Shown in pieces: positions 27,186-35,363 of a stretch of DNA of 64,000 nt. A model generated the notes under the pieces. It did no database searches, had not been told where the DNA came from, and worked only from the letters and a program-made list of their open reading frames with translations. Within the stretch, counting starts at the first letter, position 1. Each line of letters begins with the position of its first letter. The DNA is taken from contig NZ_ABVL01000008.1 in NCBI RefSeq assembly GCF_000173075.1, forward strand, positions 124,001 through 188,000. Direction: 5' to 3'. The DNA is from Chthoniobacter flavus Ellin428 (GTDB lineage: Bacteria; Verrucomicrobiota; Verrucomicrobiia; Chthoniobacterales; Chthoniobacteraceae). Both the position numbers and the translations under genes were made by a program.

Positions 27186-27901
27186 GCGAGCTTCACCGCG
27201 GTGCCCGCGAGGCCCGTCAGCATGGCGCCCTCGTGAAACTTTTTCGGCGGACGATCAATCGCGCGCAACAGCGCGAAAATCGGCAGGGCAAGCCGGCTCA
27301 ATATCCAGCGCAGCGGCGCCGGCATCGGCCGAGCCAAAACCCATTGCCCCAGAACCTGCGCCAGGCTCGCATCCCATCCACCCAGCGCGCGCAGCTCGAC
27401 ATCCGAAAAACCCGCCGCCTGAATGTGGCGTCGCAACGCGAAGGGCGTGTAGCGATACTCGTCGTGCGGCACGCAATGGAGCGGCCACAAAAACGGCACG
27501 GTGAAGAAAATGACCCCCCCCGGCTTGAGCACCCGGTACGCTTCGCGGAGGACCGCTTCAGGATCCGGGCAATGCTCAAGCAGTTCCGTCGCGATCGCAC
27601 AATCCACCGTGCCGGGTTCCAGGGGAATGGTCTGCCCATTCCACTCGATGTCCGGCTTCTGGTACAAATTGTCGGGCAAATCGAGACCGATGTACCGCTC
27701 CGCTTTGCTGGGCGCCGCCAGCAGCAGCCCGCGATACGGCATGTATCCGCAACCGATATCCAGCACCGTGCCACGGAAGCGGGGCAGCGTCGCTTTCAGT
27801 TGCCGAACGATCGCCGTGCGCGCGAGGAAATTGTAGAGATTGGAAGCGCTCAAAGGCGGTTCCAGGAAATGGGTGCGGATGTCCAACGGCGGCGGATTCA
27901 T
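27182..27901 (-). CDS. SAM-dependent methyltransferase
   Basis: A 239-aa class I methyltransferase. Motif I is VLDIGCGYMPYRGLLLAAPSKAERYIGLDLP. The acidic post-motif IATELLEHCPDPEAVLREAYRVLKPGGVIFFTVPFLWPLHCVPHDEYRYT includes Glu-Leu-Leu-Glu-His and a Pro-His-Asp-Glu-Tyr-Arg-Tyr-Thr motif seen in rhamnan/UbiE-like glycan methyltransferases. The Ala-rich C-terminus contains a helix that may sit at the membrane (RWILSRLALPIFALLRAI). It overlaps its neighbours on both sides by 4 bp (GT4 and another methyltransferase). Substrate unknown. Confidence 0.85.
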   Translation of the reverse strand: MNPPPLDIRTHFLEPPLSASNLYNFLARTAIVRQLKATLPRFRGTVLDIGCGYMPYRGLLLAAPSKAERYIGLDLPDNLYQKPDIEWNGQTIPLEPGTVDCAIATELLEHCPDPEAVLREAYRVLKPGGVIFFTVPFLWPLHCVPHDEYRYTPFALRRHIQAAGFSDVELRALGGWDASLAQVLGQWVLARPMPAPLRWILSRLALPIFALLRAIDRPPKKFHEGAMLTGLAGTAVKLA

Positions 27902-28674
27902 GAAGCGGTATACACGCCCTCCCCGAGGCGCGCCCGGACATAGGCCAGGCGTTTCTCCCGATCCGGCACCAAGGGAGCCGGCTTGCGCTGCAGAAGACGC
28001 GCGAGCAAGCCCGGAGGCCGCGGCTGTCGCACGCCTTTCCAGCCGGTCCTGACACCGGTGACGGCATGCGCATAGTCGCCCTCGTGCCAGACTCCCACCT
28101 CACGATAGAGCAGCAATTCCGACGCCGTGTCGCGCGCCAGCACTTGCAGGACATCGACGTCCACATCCTCATCGATCGGCTGGATGCATTCCGGCTCGTT
28201 GGCGCGCAGGTGGGCGAGGTGCCGAGGCGTAGGAAAGGCCAGCACGATGCGGCCTTCTGGACTGCGCAGTTCGCGCAGGATGGCATGCAAGGCGGGCCGT
28301 TCCGCCTGCGCGATGTGCTCGTAGACGTCCATGAGCACGATCAAATCAAATGGGCCATGCACTGTCCCCGGCTTGAGCTCTCCTTCCACGAAGCTCAGCT
28401 TCTCATCGCCAAACAAACGGCGGGCGGTTTCGATCGAACGCGCGCTGATGTCCAGGCCGACCACTTCGCTCTCCGGCCAGCGACGGCGCATGCGCCAGCA
28501 GATGTCTCCCACGCCACACCCGATCTCCAGGATGCGTTTCGGACGATTGGGCGCCCAGGCAGCAATGGTCTCCCAGGCGATTTCGACGCGCAGATTGCCT
28601 TCCACAAATCCGCGCAGCTTGTCGATCGTGTGCGCGTCGTAGTAGTCCTTTACGGAACTGGTGCTGACAGCCAT
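27898..28674 (-). CDS. SAM-dependent methyltransferase
   Basis: A protein of about 258 aa whose start is ATG 28674 (MAVSTSSVKDYYD), 5 bp past the TylF-like gene's stop; the longer open frame above it covers that gene. Motif I is ILEIGCGVGDICWRMRRRWPESEVVGLDIS, followed by a LFGDEKLSFVEGEL segment and GPFDLIVLMDVYEHIAQAERPALHAILRELRSPEGRIVLAFPTP. The Asp-Val-Tyr-Glu-His-Ile is the conserved acidic patch, as in Methyltransf_23. The last 60 residues are basic and Pro-rich. It is likely to methylate a sugar unit of the exported glycan. Confidence 0.85.
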   Translation of the reverse strand: MAVSTSSVKDYYDAHTIDKLRGFVEGNLRVEIAWETIAAWAPNRPKRILEIGCGVGDICWRMRRRWPESEVVGLDISARSIETARRLFGDEKLSFVEGELKPGTVHGPFDLIVLMDVYEHIAQAERPALHAILRELRSPEGRIVLAFPTPRHLAHLRANEPECIQPIDEDVDVDVLQVLARDTASELLLYREVGVWHEGDYAHAVTGVRTGWKGVRQPRPPGLLARLLQRKPAPLVPDREKRLAYVRARLGEGVYTAS

Positions 28675-28679
28675 GGAAT

Positions 28680-29360
28680 CTATTGGGTTCGATTGTGCTG
28701 CTTGCCTTTCACCCACCAGGCCTCGGTGTGGCCGCATCGCTCGAGCAGCGGCTTCAGGTTCCGCCGTCCGATGAAATCGTAAAACGCTTCGCGGCAGCCT
28801 TCCCAATGACCGAAGTCGTCGAGCACGATGACGCCCCCTTCGACCACGCGATCGTAGAATGTCTCGAGCGTGAGCATGACGCTGTCGTACCAATCGCAAT
28901 CCACGTGCAGGAAGGCCACCTTCTCCGGGAGCTCCTCGACGAAGGTCTTGTCAAACCAGCCTTTCCGAATGATGCAGTCCGCCTCGGGAAAACCGGCGAC
29001 GACAACCGCGGCGCGCACCTGTTCGACCGCACCGACGCACTTGCCATGATACGCCGCAGCGTCCGGCCCATCGATCGGCCGTGTTTCCGGCATGCCTTCA
29101 AAGGAATCGTAGAGCCACGCCTTCCGCCCGGAATCGGCGAATGCCAGGCAGATCGCCGCGGCCGAGCCACCGTTGCAAACGCCGCACTCGACAAAATCAC
29201 CAGGCACGCCCCGCCGTTGCACGTCTTTCGCCATGTCGTGCAGATTCTGCAAAACGGCGCGAGCCGACATGGAGAAAGTGAGGACTTGCTCGAACTTGGG
29301 GTCCTTGGGTGGCTGAGGCGCCGGAGGCGGTGCCAGGAGCTTGCGAATTTTGGTCAGCAT
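28680..29360 (-). CDS. TylF/MycF-type O-methyltransferase
   Basis: A protein of about 226 aa resembling macrocin-O-methyltransferase (TylF/MycF, PF05711), which methylates sugar hydroxyls in a metal- and SAM-dependent way. The SAM site is FVECGVCNGGSAAAICLAF, followed by WLYDSFEGMPETRPIDGPDA. The metal/catalytic region KVAFLHVDCDWYDSVMLTLETFYDRVVEGGVIVLDDFGHWEGC contains the three acidic residues expected in this family (Asp of HVDCDWY and the Asp-Asp of LDDF). The family's preference for sugars makes it the clearest sugar methyltransferase of the locus. Start ATG 29360 (MLTKIRK) overlaps the ABC ATPase stop by 7 bp. Confidence 0.9.
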   Translation of the reverse strand: MLTKIRKLLAPPPAPQPPKDPKFEQVLTFSMSARAVLQNLHDMAKDVQRRGVPGDFVECGVCNGGSAAAICLAFADSGRKAWLYDSFEGMPETRPIDGPDAAAYHGKCVGAVEQVRAAVVVAGFPEADCIIRKGWFDKTFVEELPEKVAFLHVDCDWYDSVMLTLETFYDRVVEGGVIVLDDFGHWEGCREAFYDFIGRRNLKPLLERCGHTEAWWVKGKQHNRTQ

Positions 29361-30616
29361 GAGGTCGTCCTTTCTGCAGCACTCCACGTGGCTTCCTCGA
29401 GATAGGCACAGGCGCCGGGTTGCCAGTCGATTTCGCGCGACTGACCGTACAAGACCACTTCAAACGCGCAAACACGCTCGACCATCTGCAAACGGCGGCT
29501 GCCAGCCACGAAGTGCAAAGTCAGCGTGTATTTTCCCATGTAGAGACGGAGCTTCGGCACCTTGCACACCAGCTCGACCGTCCCCGTCTCCTGGCACAAC
29601 GGCAGGCCGGAATCGAACACCCACAGGTGCATGACCGGCTGCTCATAGGCATTCATCACCTGGAACGAGATCGCAGCGTCCCGCATCGCACGCGGCACAT
29701 GTACCTTGAAACGCACTTCCATCGTTTTCCCGGTGCTCTGGATGTAGGCCGGCTCGGAAGTGACCACTTCTGCGCGCACGATGCGCGGCTCCTCGCCATC
29801 GGGCGGCGAAACGTAGACGTGTTCTTCCACCGCCCCTTCGCGCAAGTACTGGCCGATCGCCTGATCCGTCGGCCCATCGAAGGTGACTCGACCGTCGTTC
29901 ATGAGCAGGCATCGATGCGTCAAGGTGGAGACCGCCTGCATGTTGTGACTCACGAAGATCACCGTCCGCCCTTCGTTGTCGGCGACCTGCTCCATCTTGC
30001 CCATGCACCGTTTCTGGAAAGCCGCGTCACCCACGGCAAGCACTTCATCGACGATCAGGATTTCCGGCCTGAGGTGCGCTGCGACAGCAAACGCCAGGCG
30101 CACGTACATGCCGCTCGAGTATCGTTTCACCGGGGTATCGATGAATTTTTCGATCTCGGAAAATGCCACGATTTCATCAAACCGGGAGCGAACCTCCGCC
30201 TTTGTCATGCCCAGGATGGTCCCATTGAGAAAGACGTTTTCCCGGCCGGTCAGTTCCGGGTGAAAACCCGTGCCAACTTCAAGCAAGCTCGCCACGCGCC
30301 CTTTCAATTTCACAGCCCCGGATGTGGGTGCGGTGATTTCGGAGAGCACCTTGAGCAGCGTCGATTTCCCGGCGCCATTCCGGCCGATGATGCCGATCAC
30401 CTCGCCGGAAGTGATATCGAAGTTGACATCCCGCAGCGCCCAGAAAGTGTCATCGCCCTCCACGCGCGCGCCATTGTGCGAGACGGGGCGGTTCGGATCC
30501 TCCTTGCCGCGCAAGCGCGCCCATCCGCTCTGCAGATCCTGGTAAAGCATCCGTCGGTTGATGACACCCAGACGGTAGCGCTTGCTGATGTTTTCGGCTC
30601 GAATGACGACTGACAT
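29354..30616 (-). CDS. wzt: ABC transporter ATP-binding protein, Wzt-like with C-terminal glycan-binding domain
   Basis: A 420-aa ATPase of the polysaccharide-export class. Walker A is GIIGRNGAGKST, the Q-loop region LLEVGTGFHPELTGRENVFLNG, the ABC signature KRYSSGMYVRL, Walker B EILIVDEVLAVGD and the H-loop IFVSHNM. After residue 270 a beta-rich domain (about 150 residues, up to Cys at the end) follows. It resembles the Wzt C-terminal domain (PF14524) that recognises the chain terminus and gates export, so the chain end may be capped here by a methyl group or similar. Its start overlaps the permease stop (TAATG). The two form the export pump for a glycan completed in the cytoplasm. Confidence 0.93.
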   Translation of the reverse strand: MSVVIRAENISKRYRLGVINRRMLYQDLQSGWARLRGKEDPNRPVSHNGARVEGDDTFWALRDVNFDITSGEVIGIIGRNGAGKSTLLKVLSEITAPTSGAVKLKGRVASLLEVGTGFHPELTGRENVFLNGTILGMTKAEVRSRFDEIVAFSEIEKFIDTPVKRYSSGMYVRLAFAVAAHLRPEILIVDEVLAVGDAAFQKRCMGKMEQVADNEGRTVIFVSHNMQAVSTLTHRCLLMNDGRVTFDGPTDQAIGQYLREGAVEEHVYVSPPDGEEPRIVRAEVVTSEPAYIQSTGKTMEVRFKVHVPRAMRDAAISFQVMNAYEQPVMHLWVFDSGLPLCQETGTVELVCKVPKLRLYMGKYTLTLHFVAGSRRLQMVERVCAFEVVLYGQSREIDWQPGACAYLEEATWSAAERTTSC

Positions 30617-31482
30617 TAGACCGTGTCGGCGAAGGTTTTTTCCACGTGATTGAAGGTGACGATTCCCGCGAACAGAATCGCGAAACACATGGCGGCCCCG
30701 ATGCCAAGTTGCCAGACCTCCACGACTCCCGCGCCCAGGAAGGCAAATCGAAACGCCTCGATGATCGGCACCATGGGATTGAGCACGAAAAGCCAGCGCC
30801 ACTCGTGCGCGATATTCGACAGCGGATACACCACCGCACTGCCGTACATCCACAACTGCACGCCAAAACTGACGGCGACCGAAAGGTCACGATAACGCGT
30901 CGTCAACGCCGACACGAGGCATCCCGCGCCGAGCCCCAGCGCCGCCATGAGCACGATGAGCACCGGTAGTACGATGATGCGAAAATTGGGCGCCACCGGA
31001 GCGCCCTTGGCCATGAAGAAGCAAAGAAAGCCCAGGAACAGAGTGAACTGAATGGTGAACGTGAGCAGGTTGGTGATGACGACGGAGACCGGCACCACCA
31101 GGCGGGGAAAATAGACTTTGCCAAACAGCGCGGCGTTGTTGGCAAAGGTGTTCGAGGTCTTGTTCAGGCAATCGGCGAAGTATTGCCACATCACCAACCC
31201 GCCCAGATAAAACAGCGGCGCGGGAATCGCGTCCGTCGATATTTTCGCGATCCGACCGAAGACGATCGTGAAGATGATCGTCGTGAAAATCGGCTGCAGC
31301 AGGAACCAGATCGGACCGAGCACCGTTTGCTTGTAAGTCGCAATGAAGTCCCGGCGCACGAGGAGCCCTATGAGATCACGGTAATCCCAAAGTTCCTTCC
31401 AACGGATCTCCAGCCATCCTCGCTGGGGAGTGAGGACTTTGGACCATTCGGTGCGATCGTTTGATATTTCGGTAGCGGGCAT
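30616..31482 (-). CDS. wzm: ABC transporter permease, Wzm-like
   Basis: A 288-aa membrane protein of the ABC2_membrane family. Six helices can be drawn: TVLGPIWFLLQPIFTTIIFTIVF, FYLGGLVMWQYFADC, VVPVSVVITNLLTFTIQFTLFLGFLCFF, IIVLPVLIVLMAALGLGAGCLVSALTTRY, GVQLWMYGSAVVYPLS and GIGAAMCFAILFAGIVTFNHVEKTFADTV. The cytoplasmic N-terminus (about 30 residues) includes EIRWKELWDYRDLIGLLVRRDF, and the late VYPLSNIAHEWRWLFVLNPMVPIIEAFR segment is a family hallmark. It pairs with the downstream ATPase. About 160 bp without a gene separate it from the upstream regulator gene, the only sizeable gap near the operon head. Confidence 0.93.
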   Translation of the reverse strand: MPATEISNDRTEWSKVLTPQRGWLEIRWKELWDYRDLIGLLVRRDFIATYKQTVLGPIWFLLQPIFTTIIFTIVFGRIAKISTDAIPAPLFYLGGLVMWQYFADCLNKTSNTFANNAALFGKVYFPRLVVPVSVVITNLLTFTIQFTLFLGFLCFFMAKGAPVAPNFRIIVLPVLIVLMAALGLGAGCLVSALTTRYRDLSVAVSFGVQLWMYGSAVVYPLSNIAHEWRWLFVLNPMVPIIEAFRFAFLGAGVVEVWQLGIGAAMCFAILFAGIVTFNHVEKTFADTV

Positions 31483-31640
31483 TGGGCTATCTTGCGCTGC
31501 GGTTGGCGGGAAACGCGGGGCGGAATTTGATCAAGCTGCCGCCCTTGGTCGTTCGCCGGGATTTTCGTTCCCAGTGAGACCTTCCGAGCGCCTTTCTTGC
31601 GACAGGCTTTTCATGTAATTTACCAAGGCCGCCCTCGGCC

Positions 31641-32201
31641 TCAGACCAGCACGGCGGCTTCCTTGAAGACCGAGGTCAGACACAAGTCGACTTCCGTGGC
31701 TCCGCCTAAAACTTCGAGGAGCACCTTCACCCGCTCCCGCGCGGGCAGCAGTTGCTTCACCACGCCATTTTGTCCGCGAAAAGGTCCCTCCACGATTTCC
31801 ACGTCGTCCCCTTCGTCGATGTTGAACGACACGGTCTTCAGCTCCGCGTCTTCCATATACGCGCGCAAATCGTCGAGCGTCCCGGCCGGCACTTCCGGCA
31901 CATGATCGCCGAAGCGCACGATGCCGCTCACCCCCTGGCAGGAACGGACCAGCGCGTGCGACTGCACCCATTCAAAACGGGCAAAAAGGTAATTCGGAAA
32001 CAGCGCCTCGGTAAACCACACCAAACCACGCCGCGTGGAACGCTGGATCCGCACCCGCGGACAAAAGACCTGGATCTCCTCGCACTGCCGCAACCGGGCA
32101 GCGGCGATGTGCTCGTGCTTGGGCTGCGCCCGCAGACAATACCATTTCGCCTCCGGAATCTCCGCAGGAAGGAGGGTGGGAATGGAAGATTCCGGTCGCA
32201 T
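31641..32201 (-). CDS. NusG/RfaH/UpxY-like transcription antiterminator
   Basis: A 186-aa NusG paralogue. The NGN domain starts KWYCLRAQPKHEHIAAARLRQ and includes CPRVRIQRSTRRGLVWFTEALFPNYLFARFEW, with the basic/aromatic face that contacts RNA polymerase. The KOW part reads IDEGDDVEIVEGPFRGQNGVVKQLLP. Proteins of this type encoded at the head of a polysaccharide operon (UpxY in Bacteroides, RfaH in E. coli) keep RNA polymerase from terminating in long operons. Here the operon runs another 29 kb, which fits that role. It overlaps the regulator gene by one base (TGATG), so the two are produced together. Confidence 0.88.
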   Translation of the reverse strand: MRPESSIPTLLPAEIPEAKWYCLRAQPKHEHIAAARLRQCEEIQVFCPRVRIQRSTRRGLVWFTEALFPNYLFARFEWVQSHALVRSCQGVSGIVRFGDHVPEVPAGTLDDLRAYMEDAELKTVSFNIDEGDDVEIVEGPFRGQNGVVKQLLPARERVKVLLEVLGGATEVDLCLTSVFKEAAVLV

Positions 32202-32734
32202 CAGGAGACGAGGAATTTCAAAATCCAGGGCACCATGGCCTGCCCTTTTTCGTGCCAGTGACGCAGGCGGACCAGCCGATTTTCCGCGGTGTCGCGCTCG
32301 CCGGGCGTGAATTGTTGGATGAGATGCTCCATGCGCTTGATCCTCTCCAGCCCGCTATCGAGATGCGGTTGCAACTCGCCCTTGATGAAATTGGAAGCGA
32401 ACCGGCTCAGATCGAACTCGGCCACATAGTGATCCCGCCGGTCCCCGGCCACATACACCGTCTTCACCGCACCAAAGGATCGCAGCAGCTTCAGCCCCTG
32501 GCTCGCCGAGCCCTTGCTCATGTTCAGTCGGTCCATGAGGGTCTCCATCGGCAGCGGCGTCGGCGAAACGAAAAGCAGCCCGTAAAGCTCGCCCACCGAC
32601 TTCGGCATCCCGAGCAGCTTGATCAGGCCGATAAAGAGGTCGATGGCCTCGATCTCCAACTCGGAAAGCGTCGGCGCGGCTCCGGAAGCCGGAGCAGCAG
32701 GCGCATGCGAGTCGAGTTCGGTTTGGGCGCGCAT
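32201..32734 (-). CDS. GbsR/MarR-family transcriptional regulator
   Basis: A 177-aa winged-helix regulator. The DNA-binding region is at about residues 35-110: AIDLFIGLIKLLGMPKSVGELYGLLFVSPTPLPMETLMDRLNMSKGSASQGLKLLRSFGAV, with the recognition helix around SKGSASQGLKLL, as in GbsR proteins. A helical C-terminus (about 60 residues) probably dimerises. As the first gene of the operon it is likely to control it, perhaps by binding the palindromes in the region before it. Effector unknown. It starts at ATG 32734. Confidence 0.85.
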   Translation of the reverse strand: MRAQTELDSHAPAAPASGAAPTLSELEIEAIDLFIGLIKLLGMPKSVGELYGLLFVSPTPLPMETLMDRLNMSKGSASQGLKLLRSFGAVKTVYVAGDRRDHYVAEFDLSRFASNFIKGELQPHLDSGLERIKRMEHLIQQFTPGERDTAENRLVRLRHWHEKGQAMVPWILKFLVS

Positions 32735-32992
32735 TGGGGCGGGATTAGACGGTCATTTCAGACAAACTGTCCAGAAAAAAATGAACAAACCGGACGATTT
32801 GAGCAGGTCTTTCAGGGCATTTTCTCTGTAAACATCCGCAGTAACACGCAACACGAAGTGAATAACGCTACTCATTTGTAGCGTCTTATTCTACTTATCA
32901 ATAAATTTGTCATGCGCGGCTGGAGTTCCATGTTCCAGCCGATCAGCGATTAGGAGATGGCGACGCCCGGAAAGCATCGCCCCTTCCATCGC
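32735..32992 (-). promoter_or_regulatory. Promoter/operator region of the polysaccharide operon
   Basis: This 258-bp AT-rich stretch lies directly upstream of the regulator gene. It holds a GACA-AAC-TGTC palindrome (32761-32771), whose centre is about 30 bp from the start codon, and a perfect 7-bp inverted repeat ACGCTAC-TCATTT-GTAGCGT (32865-32884). The first is a plausible autoregulatory operator. A TTGATA on the minus strand at about 32898-32903 could be a -35, but no convincing -10 was found. All of this is inference from sequence alone. Confidence 0.5.
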
Positions 32993-33457
32993 TTACTGCG
33001 CGGCGTCCACCTTCAATCGGCCTTCATCGACATCGATGAATTCAAACATCGTCTGCACCGTCCCCGGCGGCAGACCGATCTCCGCCAGGCGCTCATTGAG
33101 CCGCTGCGTCCCCGCGTCGCGCCAGCCGCGCTTGAGCATGAAGGCATTCCACACCTCGATCTCTGTCTCGCTCGGCCTCCGCCCATGGGCAAACGCCCAC
33201 TCCAGCAATTCCGCATCGGATTTCCTGCCCTTCAGCGTCTCCGCCTCCAGCGCCGCGTAATCGAGCTGCAGAAATTCGCAGCACCGACCGTCGAAAGCCC
33301 CTTTCACCGCCCCGCGCATCGGCTGCCAGCCCTCCGGTAATTTTCCCGCCGCCGCGAGCCGGATTTTGTCCAGCATCCGCCCGAAATAAACGAGACCATT
33401 GACCTGCTCAGCCGGGCTCCGCAGCCCGGGAATAATCGTAGGGTAAGGTAGAGGCAT
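32993..33457 (-). CDS. DUF5069 family protein
   Basis: A protein of about 154 aa. The family pattern is clear: LRSPAEQVNGLVYFGRMLDKIRLAAAGKLPEGWQ, then GAFDGRCCEFLQLDYAALEAETLKGRKSDAELLEWAFAHGRRPSETEIEVWNAFMLKRGWRD. The double-Cys in GRCC and Trp-Asn-Ala-Phe-Met are characteristic. The function is unknown and the protein appears soluble. The frame is open further to 33655, but that stretch lacks the family sequence; ATG 33457 (MPLPYPTIIPGLRSP) is taken. It is divergent from the transposase and reads the same way as the polysaccharide operon, but ends 259 bp before that operon's first gene. Confidence 0.85.
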   Translation of the reverse strand: MPLPYPTIIPGLRSPAEQVNGLVYFGRMLDKIRLAAAGKLPEGWQPMRGAVKGAFDGRCCEFLQLDYAALEAETLKGRKSDAELLEWAFAHGRRPSETEIEVWNAFMLKRGWRDAGTQRLNERLAEIGLPPGTVQTMFEFIDVDEGRLKVDAAQ

Positions 33458-33680
33458 GACGGAAGAAAACACGTTCTGCCTTTCCCGACAACCCACCTGC
33501 GCGTCACAAGTCGAGCCACTGGCAGACAGCGCCATTGTGGGGCGACGATCCTGGCCGCCGATCAACTCTAAACAGAGGCAAGGGTGTTTCGGCTCAATTT
33601 GACGCGTTCGTGGCGTGAGGAAGCAAGCGATAGCCAAGTAGAGTGGAAGCGGCATCCTGTTGCTTCACGTTGAACGATTA

Positions 33681-35322
33681 GCGGCTGGAAGTTGCTGTCG
33701 GACTTAGGTTTATACTTGACTTTATTGATAAAAGATACATAAACGTATCATGGCGACGCGTTTTGTGAATATCGATCGAGAGACCCCGATGTTGCTGCCG
33801 CCGGACATGAAGGATTGGGTGGCCAAGGATGACTTGGTGAGATTCATCGTGGACGCGGTGGAGACGTGTGATGTGCGGCTGGCGCGGGTCAATGCACGTG
33901 GGTCGGGCGATCGGCAATACCCGCCCTCGATGATGTTGAGCCTATTGATCTATTGTTATGGACAGGGGCTGTTTTCGTCCCGGGCCATCGAGCGAGCGAC
34001 CTACAGCCATGTGAGCGTGCGTTACCTGTGTGCCAACGAGCATCCCGATCACGATACGATTGCCACCTTTCGACGGGAGAACGCGAGCTTGCTGGAGAGT
34101 TGTTTTGTGGCGGTGCTGCAACTGGCTCGGGAACTCAAAGCGTTTCATCGGCTGGGCACGGTCAGCGTGGATGGGACCAAACTGGGGGCGCGAGCCTCGC
34201 GGCGTTCGAACCGGCGGCGGAACGAATTGGAACAAGAACTGGCCGAGTTACAGACCCAGATCCAAGAGTTGCTGCAGCAAGCCGAAGCAGCCGATCGAGA
34301 GGAAACCAGAGCGCCGGGTGAAGCTCTGGCCAAAGAACTGCAAGACAAAGAGCAGCGCCAGGCGTTGTTGCGCGAGGCCAAGGCGCAATTGCAAGCGCGG
34401 CAGGAAGCCTGCAGGCGGCAGCGTCAGGAGCAAGCCAGAGGAGAAGATCCCGAAGATCCCAGCGCGCCGAGTTGCCGGGTGCGGGGAGCGACGAGCGCGG
34501 AGAAGACCGCGCAGACCATGGAGGAACCACCAGCCAAAAAGGATGCGCAACGCTGTATCAACTTGGTGGAACCCGAGAGCCGGCTGATGCGCGATGCCCA
34601 CGGAGTCTACCTGCAAGGCTACAACGCCCAACTGGTCGTGGAGGCTGGGGCCGAGAGCCGCAGCCAATTGATCGTCGGGGTGCATCTGAGCCAGGATGGC
34701 AACGACCGGCGGGCCTTGGGAGAGACCCTGGCCAAAGTGCCCGAAGCGCTGCGCGCAGAGATCACCCACGTGGTGGCCGACACGGGCTACGACAACACCG
34801 ATCTGATCTACGCGGTGGAAAAGAAATGGGCAGTGACAGTGCTCTGTCCCCCGCAGAGCGCGACCGCTCCAGAGCCCCCCACAACCTACCGGCTCAAGAA
34901 AGTGCAACAGCGGCGACGGCAAAGTGCCCAAGAGATGAGAGAGCGCCTCGAGCAACCGGAGAACCAGCGACTCTATGCCCGGCGGGCCGCGGCCAGTGAA
35001 CCCGTCTTCGGTGTCCTGAAAAACGTCCTTGGGTTCCGGCGGTTCCGGCTCTTTGGGTTGGCCAAAGCGAAGATCGAACTGCTGCTGCTGGCCACCGCCT
35101 ACAATCTGCGCCGCCTCGCTCAACAAGCGGCTTTGGCCCCGAGTTGAGGGACTCCCGTAAGGAAATGGCCCTCTTCGGCAGCCTTCCTACTCTGTGGCTA
35201 CGCAGCCCAAACGCGATCAGTCTCCCACATCTTCAAGAAAACGCGCCGTAACCTAAAAACGGCGACCCGCCACTCGCTCCATACCGACTGACTCCAAAGT
35301 CCGACAGCAACTGGATGCCGCT
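33681..35322 (+). mobile_element. IS1182-type insertion sequence
   Basis: A complete insertion sequence of about 1.64 kb. Its ends are inverted repeats: the left one at 33681-33710 and the right one at 35293-35322. Read inward, both begin AGCGGC, then have four differing bases, then AGTTGCTGTCGGACTT (16 identical). A single transposase gene runs between them. Flanking target duplications are not evident: the bases just outside (GAACGATT and GCCACTCT) do not match, and the exact outermost base is uncertain. Confidence 0.85.
33750..35147 (+). CDS. IS1182-family transposase
   Basis: A 465-aa DDE transposase. The N-terminal domain contains the family's VNIDRETPMLLPPDMKDWVAKDDLVRFIVDAVE and SRAIERATYSHVSVRYLCANEHPDHDTIATFRRE. 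The catalytic Asps are in SVDGTKLGA (near residue 140) and VVADTGYDN. The Glu is in RAAASEPVFGVLKNVLGFRRFRL near the C-terminus. Between the first and second Asp a charged coiled region (about 90 residues, RRNELEQELAELQTQIQELL onward) enlarges the protein, as is usual for IS1182. It catalyses cut-and-paste movement of the flanking repeats. The ORF is intact, so the element may be active. Start ATG 33750. Confidence 0.92.
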   Translation: MATRFVNIDRETPMLLPPDMKDWVAKDDLVRFIVDAVETCDVRLARVNARGSGDRQYPPSMMLSLLIYCYGQGLFSSRAIERATYSHVSVRYLCANEHPDHDTIATFRRENASLLESCFVAVLQLARELKAFHRLGTVSVDGTKLGARASRRSNRRRNELEQELAELQTQIQELLQQAEAADREETRAPGEALAKELQDKEQRQALLREAKAQLQARQEACRRQRQEQARGEDPEDPSAPSCRVRGATSAEKTAQTMEEPPAKKDAQRCINLVEPESRLMRDAHGVYLQGYNAQLVVEAGAESRSQLIVGVHLSQDGNDRRALGETLAKVPEALRAEITHVVADTGYDNTDLIYAVEKKWAVTVLCPPQSATAPEPPTTYRLKKVQQRRRQSAQEMRERLEQPENQRLYARRAAASEPVFGVLKNVLGFRRFRLFGLAKAKIELLLLATAYNLRRLAQQAALAPS

Positions 35323-35363
35323 GCCACTCTGATTTTCCGTGCGTCCGATTAAATTGGAATGTT

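Noticed and set aside
31483-31640. An ops or JUMPstart-like element before Wzm
   Set aside because: No GGCGGTAG-like string is seen in this 158-bp gap; only a weak GGGCGG/CCGCCC pair is present.
34248-35126. 292-codon minus-strand frame inside the transposase gene
   Set aside because: It is antisense to the transposase, has no known domain and is a shadow of the Gln/Glu-rich region.
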